Positions 1 through 9,587 of a stretch of DNA of 64,000 nt are shown piece after piece (the stretch's first letter is position 1; each line of letters opens with the position of its first letter). Below the pieces are notes generated by a model. It was not told the origin of the DNA, did not search any database, and was given only the letters and a program-made list of their open reading frames with translations. The position numbers were made by a program, and so were the translations under genes. Source of the stretch: Dehalococcoidia bacterium (GTDB lineage: Bacteria; Chloroflexota; Dehalococcoidia; Dehalococcoidales; RBG-16-60-22); the NCBI GenBank assembly GCA_030615035.1, contig JAUXAC010000001.1, positions 62,001 to 126,000 of the forward strand. Reading direction: 5' to 3'.

Positions 1-515
1 TCTGAACCACTGGAGCAGGCTGATGTGATACAGAAGTTTGGTCCTTTAACCCCCAGCGCAATGGATACCTGGGCGGCGGCTATATCGGCTATCATCATTG
101 GTGCTAAGAACGGGCTTACTCTCTTTGGTCCCTTTTCCAGTAGCACCTTGCTTTGTTCAAATAAGGTAGTCAGCCCGCCAATCCCGCTGCCAACTATGAC
201 GCCGATGTTATCCTGATTTCTGTCATCAATTTCTAGTCTAGCTTGTTTCACTGCTTCGGGGCTGGCAGCTACCGCCAGTTGGGCAAAGCGGTCCATCCGG
301 TGGGCATCCTTGCGGCTCATGTAATTAGTAGGCTCAAATCCCTTTACCTCACCGGCAAATTTGGTTTCAAGAGGCTCAGGGTCACACAATGTAATGTAAT
401 CAATCCCGGACTTACCAGCAATAAGGTTTTCCCAGGTAGTGGCGGTATCCAGACCAAGGGGACTGACGGTACCTATTCCCGTAACTACAACTCTATTTTT
501 GCTATTATCTATCAA
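1..515 (-). CDS. fabF: 3-oxoacyl-ACP synthase II, C-terminal part cut by window edge
   Basis: Condensing enzyme of fatty-acid elongation: it joins malonyl-ACP to a growing acyl chain. The frame is open from a TTG at 515 to the window edge, about 171 codons. It begins with the family opening (VVVTGIGTVSPLG) and includes IGVIVGSGIGG. The active-site cysteine motif TSACSSG falls at the very edge; the catalytic histidines lie outside. TTG is chosen because a purine-rich GGAGAAAAGG stretch lies just upstream and no ATG precedes the conserved start. It runs in the same direction as the DUF2284 gene 43 bp upstream. FabF is preferred over FabB from overall look; the assignment to the KAS family is firm. 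Confidence 0.9.
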   Translation of the reverse strand, partial: MIDNSKNRVVVTGIGTVSPLGLDTATTWENLIAGKSGIDYITLCDPEPLETKFAGEVKGFEPTNYMSRKDAHRMDRFAQLAVAASPEAVKQARLEIDDRNQDNIGVIVGSGIGGLTTLFEQSKVLLEKGPKRVSPFLAPMMIADIAAAQVSIALGVKGPNFCITSACSSGS

Positions 516-558
516 CCTTAATCCTTTTCTCCTCACCTGTGTTAAAGAATAGGGACAG

Positions 559-1200
559 TTATCCGATAAACACCAACGCCGCTCTTAATCCACAGGGCAC
601 TTCTGATGGTGATGTGGAGCCGCCAATAGGATAGATGTCCCAGCCGACCTTGGTTGCCATGGCGAAGACATTCATGCCAGCGCCTTCCATGGGGGACCTA
701 GCTTTTAAGGGATACCGACAGGGCTGTCCCGGTACCAAGGCACTGCACTCGACTTTAGGACAAAGGATACTTTTGCATGATCCGCTACCGAAGGCCAATG
801 TTAGATAGTAGCCGTCATAAAAGGCCTCGGCCTCAATCTTTGATATTATTTCGGTTATTTTTATTCGCCAGGGGGCGACCAGATCCCTATCTCTGGCCTC
901 AGGACCGGCTATCTCCTCAGAGGGTACATCTACCTTGGCAAATACAGCATACCGAAAGTTATTCACCACTTTTCTAACTAGGTCTAGGTCCATCGCGTAT
1001 GGAGGACAGTTGAGGTTGGTTCCGTAGCCGGGGCATTTGGGATAGGTACATTTCGCCAGCACCCTCTCGTCAATCACCACATTATCGGTGGTAATGACCT
1101 TGGCATCAGTGGCACCCAGTTCAAGAGCCCGTTGCCTATATTTCTCCAGGTCCTCTTGCAACTGCTTATCTGGAACCCTCTCCACAATTTTACGAACCAT
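559..1200 (-). CDS. DUF2284 cysteine-rich metal-binding protein
   Basis: A 213-residue cytosolic protein matching the DUF2284 family, which is predicted to bind metal but has no established reaction. The cysteine pattern is characteristic: CTYPKCPGYGTNLNCPPY at about residues 51-68, then CKSILCPKVEC and PCRYPLKARSPMEGAG in the second half, with a C-terminal WDIYPIGG segment. The N-terminal stretch is a short basic helix. It lies directly upstream of fabF on the same strand, so the two may share a transcript. The start ATG at 1200 has only a weak ribosome binding site. The family is recognised; the role is unknown. Confidence 0.75.
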   Translation of the reverse strand: MVRKIVERVPDKQLQEDLEKYRQRALELGATDAKVITTDNVVIDERVLAKCTYPKCPGYGTNLNCPPYAMDLDLVRKVVNNFRYAVFAKVDVPSEEIAGPEARDRDLVAPWRIKITEIISKIEAEAFYDGYYLTLAFGSGSCKSILCPKVECSALVPGQPCRYPLKARSPMEGAGMNVFAMATKVGWDIYPIGGSTSPSEVPCGLRAALVFIG

Positions 1201-1319
1201 ACAGTGCTCCTTGATGGGTATAGTTAATTTTTTACCATAATTTCAAATTATTTACAAGTGCAGTTTCAGTTTTGCCTCGTTTTTGACCCGCCGGGAATCC
1301 GGACAGTATAATGGCTATG

Positions 1320-1415
1320 GGGCGTTTAAGAGGGGCGTCCAGCCCCTCTTTTCAAAATCTTCCCCCTCTCCTTGATAAGGAGAGGGGGACACAGGGGGTG
1401 AGGTCACCTAATAAA
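1320..1415 (+). repeat. Dispersed double-hairpin repeat, copy 1 (left part missing)
   Basis: Contains a first stem (AGAGGGGCGTCCAGCCCCTCT), a second stem built from TCCCCCTCTCC and GGAGAGGGGGA, then the right-end block GGGGGTGAGGTCACC. It belongs to the same family as the copies near 6440, 22737, 24447, 33330, 50655, 53515 and 63510. The left terminal repeat seen in the 6440 and 50655 copies is not present here. It lies just ahead of mtaB. Confidence 0.7.
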
Positions 1416-1431
1416 ACCTGCAAGAACGGAA

Positions 1432-2709
1432 ATGAAACTGAACGGAATTAAAAGAACAAAAGTTGCTTTAGATAGCCTGGGCTGTAAACTCAATCAAGCG
1501 GAGATGGAGCTTTTAGCCAGACAATTGGCTAGGGCAGGGTACAGGCTGGTATCAGCAGTAGATGAAGCTGATGTCTATATCCTGAATACCTGCACGGTTA
1601 CCCATATTGCCGACCGTAAATCCCGCCATCAGCTCCGCCTGGCTCACCGCCAGAATCCTGATGCCCGGCTGGTGGCGATTGGCTGCTATGCGGAGCGGTC
1701 ACCTCAGGAACTGTCTCAGATTGAGGGTGTTGCTCTGGTCGTAGGTAATGAGCAGAAACCGTATCTACTACAACGACTGCACGAGTCTGGTTGCCTGAGC
1801 CGACCACTCTCTATTCGGACGAATTGCCATTATAATGGTTGCCGGACTCGTGCCTTTATCAAGGTTCAGGATGGCTGCAACAACTTTTGCGCCTACTGCA
1901 TTGTGCCTCTGGTGCGGGGAAGTGAGAAAAGCGTGCCGGTTGACCAGGTGATTACCGAAGTCAGGCAGCGGGCGGCTGAAGGCTGCCGAGAGGTGGTGCT
2001 GACTGGCACTGAAATCGGTTCATATCGCTGTGATGGAGTTAATCTGAGGAAGTTACTGGGGCATATCCTGGCTGAGACTGGTGTAATCAGGTTAAGGCTG
2101 TCTTCCCTCCAGTCCCAGGAACTTTCCCCCGAGCTTATCGGGTTATGGCATGACCGCCGGCTATGTCCACATTTTCACCTGTCCCTCCAGAGTGGTAGCA
2201 ATGAGGTGCTTAAGCGAATGAAGCGGCAGTATTCTATCACTGACTATCAGCGAGCTGTCTCTCTGATTCGCGAGGTCGTGCCTGAGGCAGCTATTACCAC
2301 CGATATTATTGTGGGCTTCCCCGGTGAGACTGAGGCAGAGTTTCAGGAGAGCTACGAGTTGTGTCGGCGGATGGAATTTGCCCGTATCCATGTCTTTCCC
2401 TACTCACCGCGCCGGGGAACTGAGGCAGCGCAGATGCCTAATCAGGTTGGGTCTCAGCTTAAAAAGCAGCGAAGCCAGAAGATGCTGACTTTAGCCAGGG
2501 AAAGCGCCCAGAACTTCAGCCGACAATTTCTGGGCAGGACTATGATGGTATTATGGGAGAAGCAGACCGGTGGTATCTGGTCTGGCCTCACCGACAACTA
2601 TATAAAGGTGTATACTGAGAGCAGTGAGGATTTAAACAACAAGCTGTTGCCGGTGAAGCTGGTGGAGATTAGAGGGGATGGGGTGTGGGGGAGAATGGTA
2701 AGAGGATAG
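1432..2709 (+). CDS. mtaB: tRNA N6-threonylcarbamoyladenosine(37) C2-methylthiotransferase MtaB
   Basis: Radical-SAM enzyme that adds a methylthio group to t6A at position 37 of ANN-reading tRNAs. The 425-residue protein has the expected order. First is a UPF0004 domain with its [4Fe-4S] cysteines (DSLGCKLNQAE near residue 17, LNTCTV near 57, IGCYAERS near 85). Next is the radical-SAM core with C149, C153 and C156 in GCNNFCAYC, then a C-terminal TRAM-like part. The GCKLNQ signature separates MtaB from MiaB and RimO. It is a single gene facing away from DUF2284, preceded by a dispersed repeat. trmO, at 37766-38251, also acts on t6A37. Confidence 0.92.
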   Translation: MKLNGIKRTKVALDSLGCKLNQAEMELLARQLARAGYRLVSAVDEADVYILNTCTVTHIADRKSRHQLRLAHRQNPDARLVAIGCYAERSPQELSQIEGVALVVGNEQKPYLLQRLHESGCLSRPLSIRTNCHYNGCRTRAFIKVQDGCNNFCAYCIVPLVRGSEKSVPVDQVITEVRQRAAEGCREVVLTGTEIGSYRCDGVNLRKLLGHILAETGVIRLRLSSLQSQELSPELIGLWHDRRLCPHFHLSLQSGSNEVLKRMKRQYSITDYQRAVSLIREVVPEAAITTDIIVGFPGETEAEFQESYELCRRMEFARIHVFPYSPRRGTEAAQMPNQVGSQLKKQRSQKMLTLARESAQNFSRQFLGRTMMVLWEKQTGGIWSGLTDNYIKVYTESSEDLNNKLLPVKLVEIRGDGVWGRMVRG

Positions 2710-2768
2710 GTATTATCCTGTTTTCATGCTCAGCTTCTTCACCGGATTGCGGAATTCGCAGGGCATCT

Positions 2769-3125
2769 TCACTCTGTCTCTATGCCGTGTGTCAATACTT
2801 CTCTCATATGTTTACCCGGCATCAGAAAGTCATCCTCGGAGACAGCTTGCCCAATAAGTCTCAGCCTTTCCAGCAGGGCGTAGAAGTTGATTGCCCAGCC
2901 GATACCGAATACTCTTGGAGAAAAAATTCGGCTCTCATAGGGGTTCCAGTAAGCCTCCTTGAACTTCTCAAAGGTAGGTATCCGAAAGTCATAAGGTGCA
3001 AAACCAGCAATTACCCCGTGCCACCTTCTCTCCTCTCTGGGCTTTTCCAGCTCCTGGCATATTGCCGCCATGGTGAGAGCCATTGCTGTAACTTGAATTA
3101 GCCTTTTAAACCATCTACTGTTCAT
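2769..3125 (-). CDS. DUF5808 domain protein
   Basis: A 118-residue protein with the DUF5808 signature in its second half: a Trp-Asn-Pro followed by RIFSPRVFGIGWAINF (about residues 67-82). Family members typically read 'priFvPkrfGiGwtlNf', and no function is known. A short hydrophobic stretch near the N-terminus (VTAMALTMAAI) might be a weak membrane anchor. Its ATG overlaps the stop of the acetyltransferase upstream by four bases (ATGA), so the pair is translationally coupled. The opposite-strand ORF over this region is a shadow. Confidence 0.65.
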   Translation of the reverse strand: MNSRWFKRLIQVTAMALTMAAICQELEKPREERRWHGVIAGFAPYDFRIPTFEKFKEAYWNPYESRIFSPRVFGIGWAINFYALLERLRLIGQAVSEDDFLMPGKHMREVLTHGIETE

Positions 3126-3622
3126 AGCTGCTCCTTTGCGTCCTTCTTAATGTTAATTCCCATAACCACTGAGGTCTCAATCTGTCGCTGGGGGATGTCC
3201 CAGTATGTCTTTAGCAGTTCATCCTTATCCGGTAATAGGCTGAAGCCGTGCCTCTGGTAAAAATCAATTGCCCAGCGAGCAGCAGCCCATGTCCCGACCA
3301 GCAGACGAGAAGCAGTAACCAGACCCATAAGGTTTTCTAATAGTTTACTGCCTATTCCCTGCTTTTGCCACTGGGGTAATACATAGGCATGGCGGATAAG
3401 CGTAACATCTTTAATCGGTTCAACCCCCATTACTCCAACGAGTTCTCCATTTAACTCCCAGCCGAAGAAACTCATGCGCTTCATTTCTCGCTCAAGTTCG
3501 TCCATAGGCATATAGGGCTGATGATAACAGTCGGCTGGTATAATACCATCATAGGCTTTGGCTGCCTCGTTAATGATAAAATATATCCTCTGGGCATTAT
3601 CCGCCTGGCACTTACGAATCAT
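3122..3622 (-). CDS. GNAT family N-acetyltransferase
   Basis: A 166-residue acetyltransferase of the GNAT fold. The acetyl-CoA pyrophosphate-binding motif is visible as QWQKQGIGSKLLENL at about residues 84-98, preceded by strand 4 (IRHAYVLP) and followed by the C-terminal strand with FYQRHGFSLLPDKDEL. The substrate cannot be told from sequence. It is first in a two-gene unit with the DUF5808 protein and overlaps it by four bases. Confidence 0.85.
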   Translation of the reverse strand: MIRKCQADNAQRIYFIINEAAKAYDGIIPADCYHQPYMPMDELEREMKRMSFFGWELNGELVGVMGVEPIKDVTLIRHAYVLPQWQKQGIGSKLLENLMGLVTASRLLVGTWAAARWAIDFYQRHGFSLLPDKDELLKTYWDIPQRQIETSVVMGINIKKDAKEQL

Positions 3623-3689
3623 AAACTCTCGTCTTCCCTAAAATTATACCATTAAGAGGTCATTTAGCAAGAAAATCTTGAACTGGGGA

Positions 3690-3718
3690 TTGACAAGCAA
3701 TCTTATAATTAGTATTCC
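3690..3718 (+). promoter_or_regulatory. Candidate sigma-70 promoter for pckG
   Basis: TTGACA at 3690-3695, a 17-base spacer, and TATTCC at 3713-3718. The -35 is perfect and the -10 is weak. A TATAAT at 3704-3709 is too close to that -35 to pair with it. pckG starts about 125 bases downstream. Confidence 0.45.
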
Positions 3719-3844
3719 GAAATCAATTAATGCTATAATTAACACCAGAATCGCAAGCTGATTCCATCTTCAGGGTGGGTCTTATCTAAGGCTCTCCAGC
3801 AAGCATCCCCTGCTATAAATTTTTCAGCCAGAAAAGGAGTCTAA

Positions 3845-5725
3845 ATGGAGGATAAAACTAGAAGCATACTCGGAACAAGAATTAGCCAAGACGACTATCA
3901 GAAGCTGTGCGCCATAGATAATTCTAAAGTTCACCAGATCATTGCTGAAGCGGCTGAGCTCTGTAACCCGGATAGAATCTTCATCTGCAGTGATACCCCT
4001 GATGAGGTTGCCCATATACGAAACATGGCAATTGTCACCGGTGAGGAGAGCGCTGCTTTAGCCATCCCGGGGCACACCTTCCATTTTGATGGTCCCTATG
4101 ACCAGGGACGAGACCGTGCGGTTACCAAGTTCCTCGTGCCCAAGGGAGACTCCATCAGCAAAGCCATCAATCAGATTGACCAGGATGAAGGTCTTGCGGA
4201 AGTAAAGGGTCTGCTTAGGGATGCGATGAGGGGTCGCACGATGATTGTTCGCTTCCTTACTCTAGGACCAGCCGACTCTGAGTTTACCATCCACTGCTTG
4301 GAGTGCACCGATTCCTGGTATGTAGCTCACAGTGTAGATCTCCTCTATCGAAAGGGTTATGATGCATTCCGCCAGGCAAGTCCAGAGACAGAATTTTTCC
4401 AGACTTTACACTCGGCAGGAAAATTGAACGAGAAGATGGCGAGCTTGGATCACGACAAGAAACGCATCTACATAGATTACTTAACAAATACCGTCTACAG
4501 TGTTAATAATCAGTATGCCGGTAACTCCGTGGGTTTTAAGAAACTGGCCCTTCGGTTAGCTATTCGTAAGGCTCATCAGGAAGGGTGGCTAGCCGAGCAT
4601 TTTATGATAATGGGAGTGCATGGTCCAGATGGTCGTAAGACTTACCTTGCTGGTGCTTTTCCTAGTGCCTGTGGCAAGACCTCTACCGCCATGCTTCCAG
4701 GGGAGACCATCCTGGCTGATGACATCACTTATGTTCGTAATATTGGTGGAGTTTGCCGTGCCGTGAATATTGAAGCTGGTATCTTCGGCATTATTCATGA
4801 CGTCAATCCTAAGGATGACCCCCTAATCCACCAGATACTTACCAGTCCGGGAGAGATTATCTTTTCCAATGTTTTAATCAAGGATGCCAAGCCTTGGTGG
4901 TTGGGAATGGGTAGTGAGCTTCCTAAGTACGGAACGAATTACACCGGGCATTGGTACGAAGGTAAGACCGATGAGGCGGGTGAAAAAATTCTGCCAGCTC
5001 ACAAGAACGCCCGCTATACTGTAGCCCTCAAGGCAGTACCAAATTGCGATCCTGAGTTGGGAAACCTCCTAGGGGTAGAGTTGAGTGGCATAATATATGG
5101 TGGTCGCGATTATCGGGGTTATGTGCCCGTCCAACAGGGCTTTGATTGGGAGCACGGTATTATCGCCTATGGAGCAGCTCTGGAGACAGAAACAACCTTT
5201 GCCCTTGTTGAGGAAGAAGGTAAATATGAGATAAATATCATGAGCATTCAAGACTTCATCTCTATTCCCTTGGGGCAGTATCTTAAGAACTACTTGGAAT
5301 TTGGAAAGGGGCTTAAGAAAGCGCCCCCAGTCTTTGGAGTTAATTACTTCTTGAAGGATTTGAAAACAGGGGAATTCTTAAACGATCGCCGGGATAAGCA
5401 CGTGTGGGTAAAGTGGATGGATCTACGCGTGCGTAATGAAGCCGGGGCGATAAAGTCTCCTACTGGCTGGCTTCCCAAATACGAGGATTTGTGTCGGCTC
5501 TTCCGTCAAGTATTGAGTAAAGACTATGCGGAGGAGGATTACGTCAAGCAATTCACGATTCGCGTTCCTGAAAACTTGGCTAAGATTGAGCGAGTGGAGA
5601 GATTCTACCGGGAAAATGTTGCTGATACGCCGGCAGAGATCTTTGGAGTACTTAATGAGCAGCGGGAGAGATTGAACAAGGCGAGAGAAAGATACGGGGA
5701 GTACATCTCGCCGGACAAACTCTGA
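3845..5725 (+). CDS. pckG: Phosphoenolpyruvate carboxykinase (GTP)
   Basis: Interconverts oxaloacetate + GTP with PEP + GDP + CO2, linking the citric-acid branch to gluconeogenesis. The 626-residue length is usual for the GTP-dependent family. The family P-loop GAFPSACGKTS is at about residues 269-279, with metal- and substrate-site segments nearby (MIMGVHGPDGRKTYLAGAF, then ILADDITYV). The ATP-dependent PckA has a different P-loop, so GTP use is a sound inference. A clear AAAGGAG lies six bases before the ATG. It is monocistronic, followed by two opposite-strand tRNA genes. GAPDH and enolase for the same pathway lie at 46661-50038. Confidence 0.95.
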   Translation: MEDKTRSILGTRISQDDYQKLCAIDNSKVHQIIAEAAELCNPDRIFICSDTPDEVAHIRNMAIVTGEESAALAIPGHTFHFDGPYDQGRDRAVTKFLVPKGDSISKAINQIDQDEGLAEVKGLLRDAMRGRTMIVRFLTLGPADSEFTIHCLECTDSWYVAHSVDLLYRKGYDAFRQASPETEFFQTLHSAGKLNEKMASLDHDKKRIYIDYLTNTVYSVNNQYAGNSVGFKKLALRLAIRKAHQEGWLAEHFMIMGVHGPDGRKTYLAGAFPSACGKTSTAMLPGETILADDITYVRNIGGVCRAVNIEAGIFGIIHDVNPKDDPLIHQILTSPGEIIFSNVLIKDAKPWWLGMGSELPKYGTNYTGHWYEGKTDEAGEKILPAHKNARYTVALKAVPNCDPELGNLLGVELSGIIYGGRDYRGYVPVQQGFDWEHGIIAYGAALETETTFALVEEEGKYEINIMSIQDFISIPLGQYLKNYLEFGKGLKKAPPVFGVNYFLKDLKTGEFLNDRRDKHVWVKWMDLRVRNEAGAIKSPTGWLPKYEDLCRLFRQVLSKDYAEEDYVKQFTIRVPENLAKIERVERFYRENVADTPAEIFGVLNEQRERLNKARERYGEYISPDKL

Positions 5726-5819
5726 CCATAAGTATGGCTGAGCCACGCACCGAATTGGTAGATTGGCTAGGTCTCCGTTGCTTTGAAGGAACTTATTTCG
5801 ACAAAGGGAAGCGATGTAT

Positions 5820-5895
5820 TGGCGCGCCCAGAGGGATTCGAACCCACGACCCTCGGTTCCGAAGACCGATGCTCTGTCCGCTGAGCTATAGGCGC
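5820..5895 (-). tRNA. tRNA-Arg (anticodon TCG)
   Basis: Minus-strand cloverleaf. The acceptor stem GCGCCTA pairs with TGGGCGC (one G-T pair). The anticodon loop is CTTCGGA with anticodon TCG, reading CGA. The T loop is TTCGAAT. The discriminator is G, and the 3' CCA is encoded at 5822-5820. One T-T mismatch in the T stem is visible. It lies eight bases downstream of tRNA-His on the same strand. Confidence 0.92.
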
Positions 5896-5903
5896 TGATA
5901 AAG

Positions 5904-5981
5904 TGGGGTGAGTGGAGGGATTTGAACCCTCGTTCTCCAGGGCCACAACCTGGCGCCTTAGACCACTAGGCGACACTCACC
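5904..5981 (-). tRNA. tRNA-His (anticodon GTG)
   Basis: Minus-strand cloverleaf with acceptor GTGAGTG/CACTCAC, anticodon loop TTGTGGC (anticodon GTG) and T arm GAGGG-TTCAAAT-CCCTC. The extra G(-1) expected of tRNA-His is encoded at 5981 opposite C73 at 5907, and CCA is encoded at 5906-5904. It probably forms one transcript with tRNA-Arg. Confidence 0.95.
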
Positions 5982-6056
5982 ACGAATTACATAAGAATTA
6001 TAGCTGAAAATCGCTGTCCTTTCAATGTGCTGGCGGGTTGTCTGTTGAGCAAATAG

Positions 6057-6341
6057 CTATTTTTCGGCTAACTGAACTATAGTAACCCCATCTCCCCCTT
6101 CCCCGTAATCACCGGGGCGGTATGATTTAACCAGAGGATGCTTGGTGAGTCGCTCTTGGACTACCCGGCGCAGAGTCCCGGTACCTTTACCGTGAATTAT
6201 CCTGATCTGGAATAAGCCGGCCATAAAAGCATCATGAAGGTATTGGTCAAGCTTTAGTAGTGCTTCGTCGACAGTGAGGTGACGAAGGCTTACCTCGTCG
6301 ATGGCTGGCGTTACTTTGCTACGATATTTGTTTTTACGCAC
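6057..6341 (-). CDS. Stand-alone Smr domain protein
   Basis: A 94-residue protein that is almost wholly an Smr (small MutS-related) domain. It carries the family features LRHLTVDEALLKLDQYL, the core IIHGKGTGTLRRVV (about residues 48-61), and the C-terminal YRPGDYGEGGDGVTIVQL. Smr domains have nicking endonuclease activity on DNA or act on RNA and collided ribosomes; which applies here is not decidable. MutS2 normally carries this domain at its C-terminus, but no MutS2 body lies upstream. The start is a GTG at 6341 with a poor Shine-Dalgarno. Confidence 0.85.
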   Translation of the reverse strand: MRKNKYRSKVTPAIDEVSLRHLTVDEALLKLDQYLHDAFMAGLFQIRIIHGKGTGTLRRVVQERLTKHPLVKSYRPGDYGEGGDGVTIVQLAEK

Positions 6342-6439
6342 GATAGCTAACCTGCGCTGATTTTAGCACTACAAGCCAAGGGGAAGCAAACGACTTAGCA
6401 GATTGTTTGGAAACTTAGTTTCTCGTCCACTATAGTTTC

Positions 6440-6600
6440 ATTGGGTGACCTCACCCCCTCTTAAATGCCTTCACCCAGAGCGAGGAGAGCTAAAGAGAGG
6501 CGAAGCCTCTCTTATATATCCATTCCCCCTTCCCCTTATCAAGGGGAAGGGGGATAAAGGGGGATAGGGTTACCAAATAAAAACTTAAGGGGAGGTCACT
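6440..6600 (+). repeat. Dispersed double-hairpin repeat, copy 2 (most complete)
   Basis: About 160 bp with recognisable ends in inverted orientation: left GGTGACCTCACCCCCTCTTAA, right CTTAAGGGGAGGTCAC. Inside are a perfect 9-bp stem with a GAA loop (AGAGAGGCGAAGCCTCTCT, near 6494-6512) and a second stem (TTCCCCTT...AAGGGGAA). The directional tail GGGATAAAGGGGGATAGGG follows. The copy fills most of the 337-bp gap between the Smr gene and uvrA. It has no coding potential. The architecture is MITE-like. Confidence 0.8.
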
Positions 6601-6678
6601 AAACGAGTGATCAAAAGCATTTTCTTGTTGCACTTAAGTCCTTAATGCTACAATAATTTCAGTAGGGAGAGTCTTTAA

Positions 6679-9525
6679 ATGCCTTTAGATGCCATAATTG
6701 TCAAAGGTGCTCGTGAGCACAACCTAAAAAACATAGATGTGGTTATCCCTCGTGATAAGCTGGTGGTTATTACCGGTGTTTCTGGCTCGGGTAAAAGCTC
6801 TTTAGCCTTTGATACCATCTATGCCGAGGGGCAGCGCCGCTATGTGGAATCCCTGTCTGCCTATGCTCGCCAATTTCTGGGCAGGATGGAGAAGCCTGAG
6901 GTCGACTATATTGAAGGACTGAGCCCGGCTATTTCTATTGACCAGAAGGGACCGAGTCGGAATCCACGCTCTACAGTCGGCACTGTCACCGAGGTCTATG
7001 ATTACCTGAGGCTTCTTTTTGCCCGGGTTGGTCATCCCCATTGCCCTAGGTGTGGCCGGGAGATTACTATGCAGACCGTACAGCAGATTGTTGACGCCGT
7101 TCAGAGTCTCCCCGGGAAAACCCGCATCATGATTCTGGCGCCACTGATTAGAGACCGCAAGGGTGAGTATCAGACGGTGTTTGATGACTTGCGCAAAGCG
7201 GGTTATGTCCGGGCGCGTGTTGATGGGCACATCCATGACCTTTCTGAAGAGTTTCAGCTGGATAAGAACAAGAAACACTCTATTGAAGTGGTAGTGGATA
7301 GGCTGGTAATTGGTCAGAGTGGAAGCCAGAGCCGTATCGCTGATTCGGTGGAGACTGCCCTCAAACTTGGGGCAGGGGTGGTGCTGGTATCCATTGTTGA
7401 CGGTGAGGAGTTACTGTTCTCAGAACACTTTGCCTGTGTCTACTGCGGGATTAGCTTGGGTGAGATTGCCCCTCGAACCTTCAGTTTTAATAGTCCTCAC
7501 GGTGCTTGTCCGGCTTGTACTGGCTTAGGAGTCAATCTGGAGATAGACTCTGAGATGATTATTCCTAATAAGGAACTACAGGTTGCTCAGGGGGCAATTC
7601 ACCCCGGGTGGTGGCTCTCTTGGCATATGGGGGAGCTAGAATCTTTAGCCAAGCGCTACGGCTTTTCCCTTCATACTCCAGTAAAAAACCTGAGTGAACG
7701 TTATCTTAACCTTATCCTATATGGGGAGGGAGGCGAGCTCTACCGGTACCGCAACCGTTTCGGGCGGATTAGAGAGTACTATAACGGTTTCGAAGGAGTG
7801 ATTCCCTGTATGGAGCGGCTCTACCGGGATACCGAGTCGGAGCACTCCCGGGCTAATATTGAGCGCTATATGGTATCTACGCCGTGCCCGATTTGTCAGG
7901 GTAAACGGCTTAAACCAGAGTCTTTAGCGGTTACTATCGGTGGTAGAAATATTATGGATGTTAGTTCAATGTCAGTTACACAGGCATTGCAGTGGGTGAC
8001 TACTATTGGTGATAGTGTTCTTACTGAGCGCGAGCAAATGATTGCCCATCAAATCCTGAAGGAGATTCAAGCCCGCCTCAGTTTTCTGGAGGATGTCGGT
8101 CTGGAGTATCTCACCATTGACCGCGCTTCGGCTACTCTGAGTGGCGGCGAGGCACAGCGGATTCGCCTGGCAACCCAGATTGGCAGTGGACTTATGGGTG
8201 TCCTTTATATTTGCGATGAGCCAACGGTGGGTTTGCATTCGGCTGATGATGCTCGCTTGATTGATACCCTGAAGCGACTGAGAGACCTGGGCAATACTAT
8301 ATTGGTCGTGGAGCATGATGAAGCCATGATGCGGGCGGCCGACCACATTATTGATATGGGACCCGGGGCCGGGGAGCATGGAGGCTGGATTGTAACTACT
8401 GGCAGTTTAACCAATGTTATGGAGTGTAAGGAGTCTATAACCGGTCAATATCTTAGCGGAGTGAGGCAGATTCCTTTACCCAGCAAGCGTCGTCCCGGTT
8501 CCGGCGAAGAGGTAGTAATAAAGGGGGCGAGGCAGAACAACCTGAAGAATATGGATGTCCATATTCCGCTGGGCAAGTTTGTTTGTGTCACCGGGGTTTC
8601 AGGCAGTGGCAAGAGCACCCTCATTGATGAAATCCTGCATAAGAAGCTAGCCCAGATATTCTATCGGTCAAGGGAAAGGGCTGGCGACTGCGATGATATT
8701 ATCGGTGTGGAGTATATTGATAAGGTAGTCAATATTGACCAGTCTCCCATTGGGCGCACTCCCCGGAGTAACCCGGCTACCTATACTGGCACCTTCACCT
8801 CGGTTCGTGAGCTTTTTGCCACTGTTCCCGAGGCTCGGATGAGAGGCTATGCGCCGGGGCGGTTCTCGTTTAATGTCAAGGGTGGACGCTGTGAAGCCTG
8901 CCGTGGCGAGGGGTTTATCCAGATTGAGATGCAGTTCTTACCTGATGTAACCGTTCCCTGTGAAGTGTGCAAGGGAAAGCGCTATAACCGTGAGGCGCTG
9001 GAGATTAGATTTAAGGGTAAGAACATAGCTGAAGTGTTAGATATGACGGTGGAGCAAGCTCTGTCTTTCTTTGCACATTTCCCCAGAATAAGGAGCAAGC
9101 TGGAGACTTTGCACGATGTAGGGCTGGGTTATATTCGTCTCGGCCAGCCCGCACCTACCCTTTCCGGTGGTGAGGCGCAGCGGGTGAAGCTGTCTACTGA
9201 ACTATCGAAGCGGTCTACGGGCAGGACACTGTATATTCTTGATGAGCCTACCACCGGTCTCTCTTTTGAGGATGTGGCGGCACTGCTCCGCGTGCTACAG
9301 CGCCTGGTTGATGCTGGTAATACGGTGATTGTCATTGAGCATCACCTGGATGTGATTAAGAATGCTGATTATGTTATTGACCTTGGGCCAGGAGCTGGTG
9401 ACAAGGGTGGCTATGTTGTCGCTACCGGAACCCCTGAGGAAATATCTCGGGTGAGGGCTTCAGCCACCGGGCAGTATCTGGGTAGGGTGCTGACTAGAAA
9501 TATTGAGCCGGCTTTAACCGGTTAA
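6679..9525 (+). CDS. uvrA: Excinuclease ABC subunit A
   Basis: Damage-sensing ATPase of nucleotide excision repair that loads UvrB onto lesions. The 948-residue protein has two ABC modules: Walker [15 protein letters not shown] near residue 32 and [13 protein letters not shown] near residue 640. The two ABC signatures are [15 protein letters not shown] and [15 protein letters not shown], each followed by a DEPT Walker B. Zinc-finger cysteine pairs are CPRCGRE, CVYCG...CPACTGLG and CEACRGEG...CEVCKGKR. The family usually has about 940-960 residues, so it is full length. A TAGGGAGAG ribosome binding site precedes the ATG. uvrB and uvrC are not in the window. Confidence 0.98.
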   Translation: MPLDAIIVKGAREHNLKNIDVVIPRDKLVVITGVSGSGKSSLAFDTIYAEGQRRYVESLSAYARQFLGRMEKPEVDYIEGLSPAISIDQKGPSRNPRSTVGTVTEVYDYLRLLFARVGHPHCPRCGREITMQTVQQIVDAVQSLPGKTRIMILAPLIRDRKGEYQTVFDDLRKAGYVRARVDGHIHDLSEEFQLDKNKKHSIEVVVDRLVIGQSGSQSRIADSVETALKLGAGVVLVSIVDGEELLFSEHFACVYCGISLGEIAPRTFSFNSPHGACPACTGLGVNLEIDSEMIIPNKELQVAQGAIHPGWWLSWHMGELESLAKRYGFSLHTPVKNLSERYLNLILYGEGGELYRYRNRFGRIREYYNGFEGVIPCMERLYRDTESEHSRANIERYMVSTPCPICQGKRLKPESLAVTIGGRNIMDVSSMSVTQALQWVTTIGDSVLTEREQMIAHQILKEIQARLSFLEDVGLEYLTIDRASATLSGGEAQRIRLATQIGSGLMGVLYICDEPTVGLHSADDARLIDTLKRLRDLGNTILVVEHDEAMMRAADHIIDMGPGAGEHGGWIVTTGSLTNVMECKESITGQYLSGVRQIPLPSKRRPGSGEEVVIKGARQNNLKNMDVHIPLGKFVCVTGVSGSGKSTLIDEILHKKLAQIFYRSRERAGDCDDIIGVEYIDKVVNIDQSPIGRTPRSNPATYTGTFTSVRELFATVPEARMRGYAPGRFSFNVKGGRCEACRGEGFIQIEMQFLPDVTVPCEVCKGKRYNREALEIRFKGKNIAEVLDMTVEQALSFFAHFPRIRSKLETLHDVGLGYIRLGQPAPTLSGGEAQRVKLSTELSKRSTGRTLYILDEPTTGLSFEDVAALLRVLQRLVDAGNTVIVIEHHLDVIKNADYVIDLGPGAGDKGGYVVATGTPEEISRVRASATGQYLGRVLTRNIEPALTG

Positions 9526-9587
9526 CTATGCTACTGGACTTATTTTGATTTTACTAGTAAAATTGACTGGAAGTGAGGGAAAAACCA

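Noticed and set aside
2685..3101. 138-codon plus-strand ORF after mtaB
   Set aside because: It overlaps the DUF5808 gene on the other strand, overlaps the end of mtaB and has a composition unlike a folded protein. The DUF5808 frame has a family signature and a four-base overlap with its neighbour.
5820..5981. tRNA pair as an integration site
   Set aside because: No integrase, direct repeat of a tRNA end or foreign-looking gene is seen near the tRNA-Arg/tRNA-His pair.
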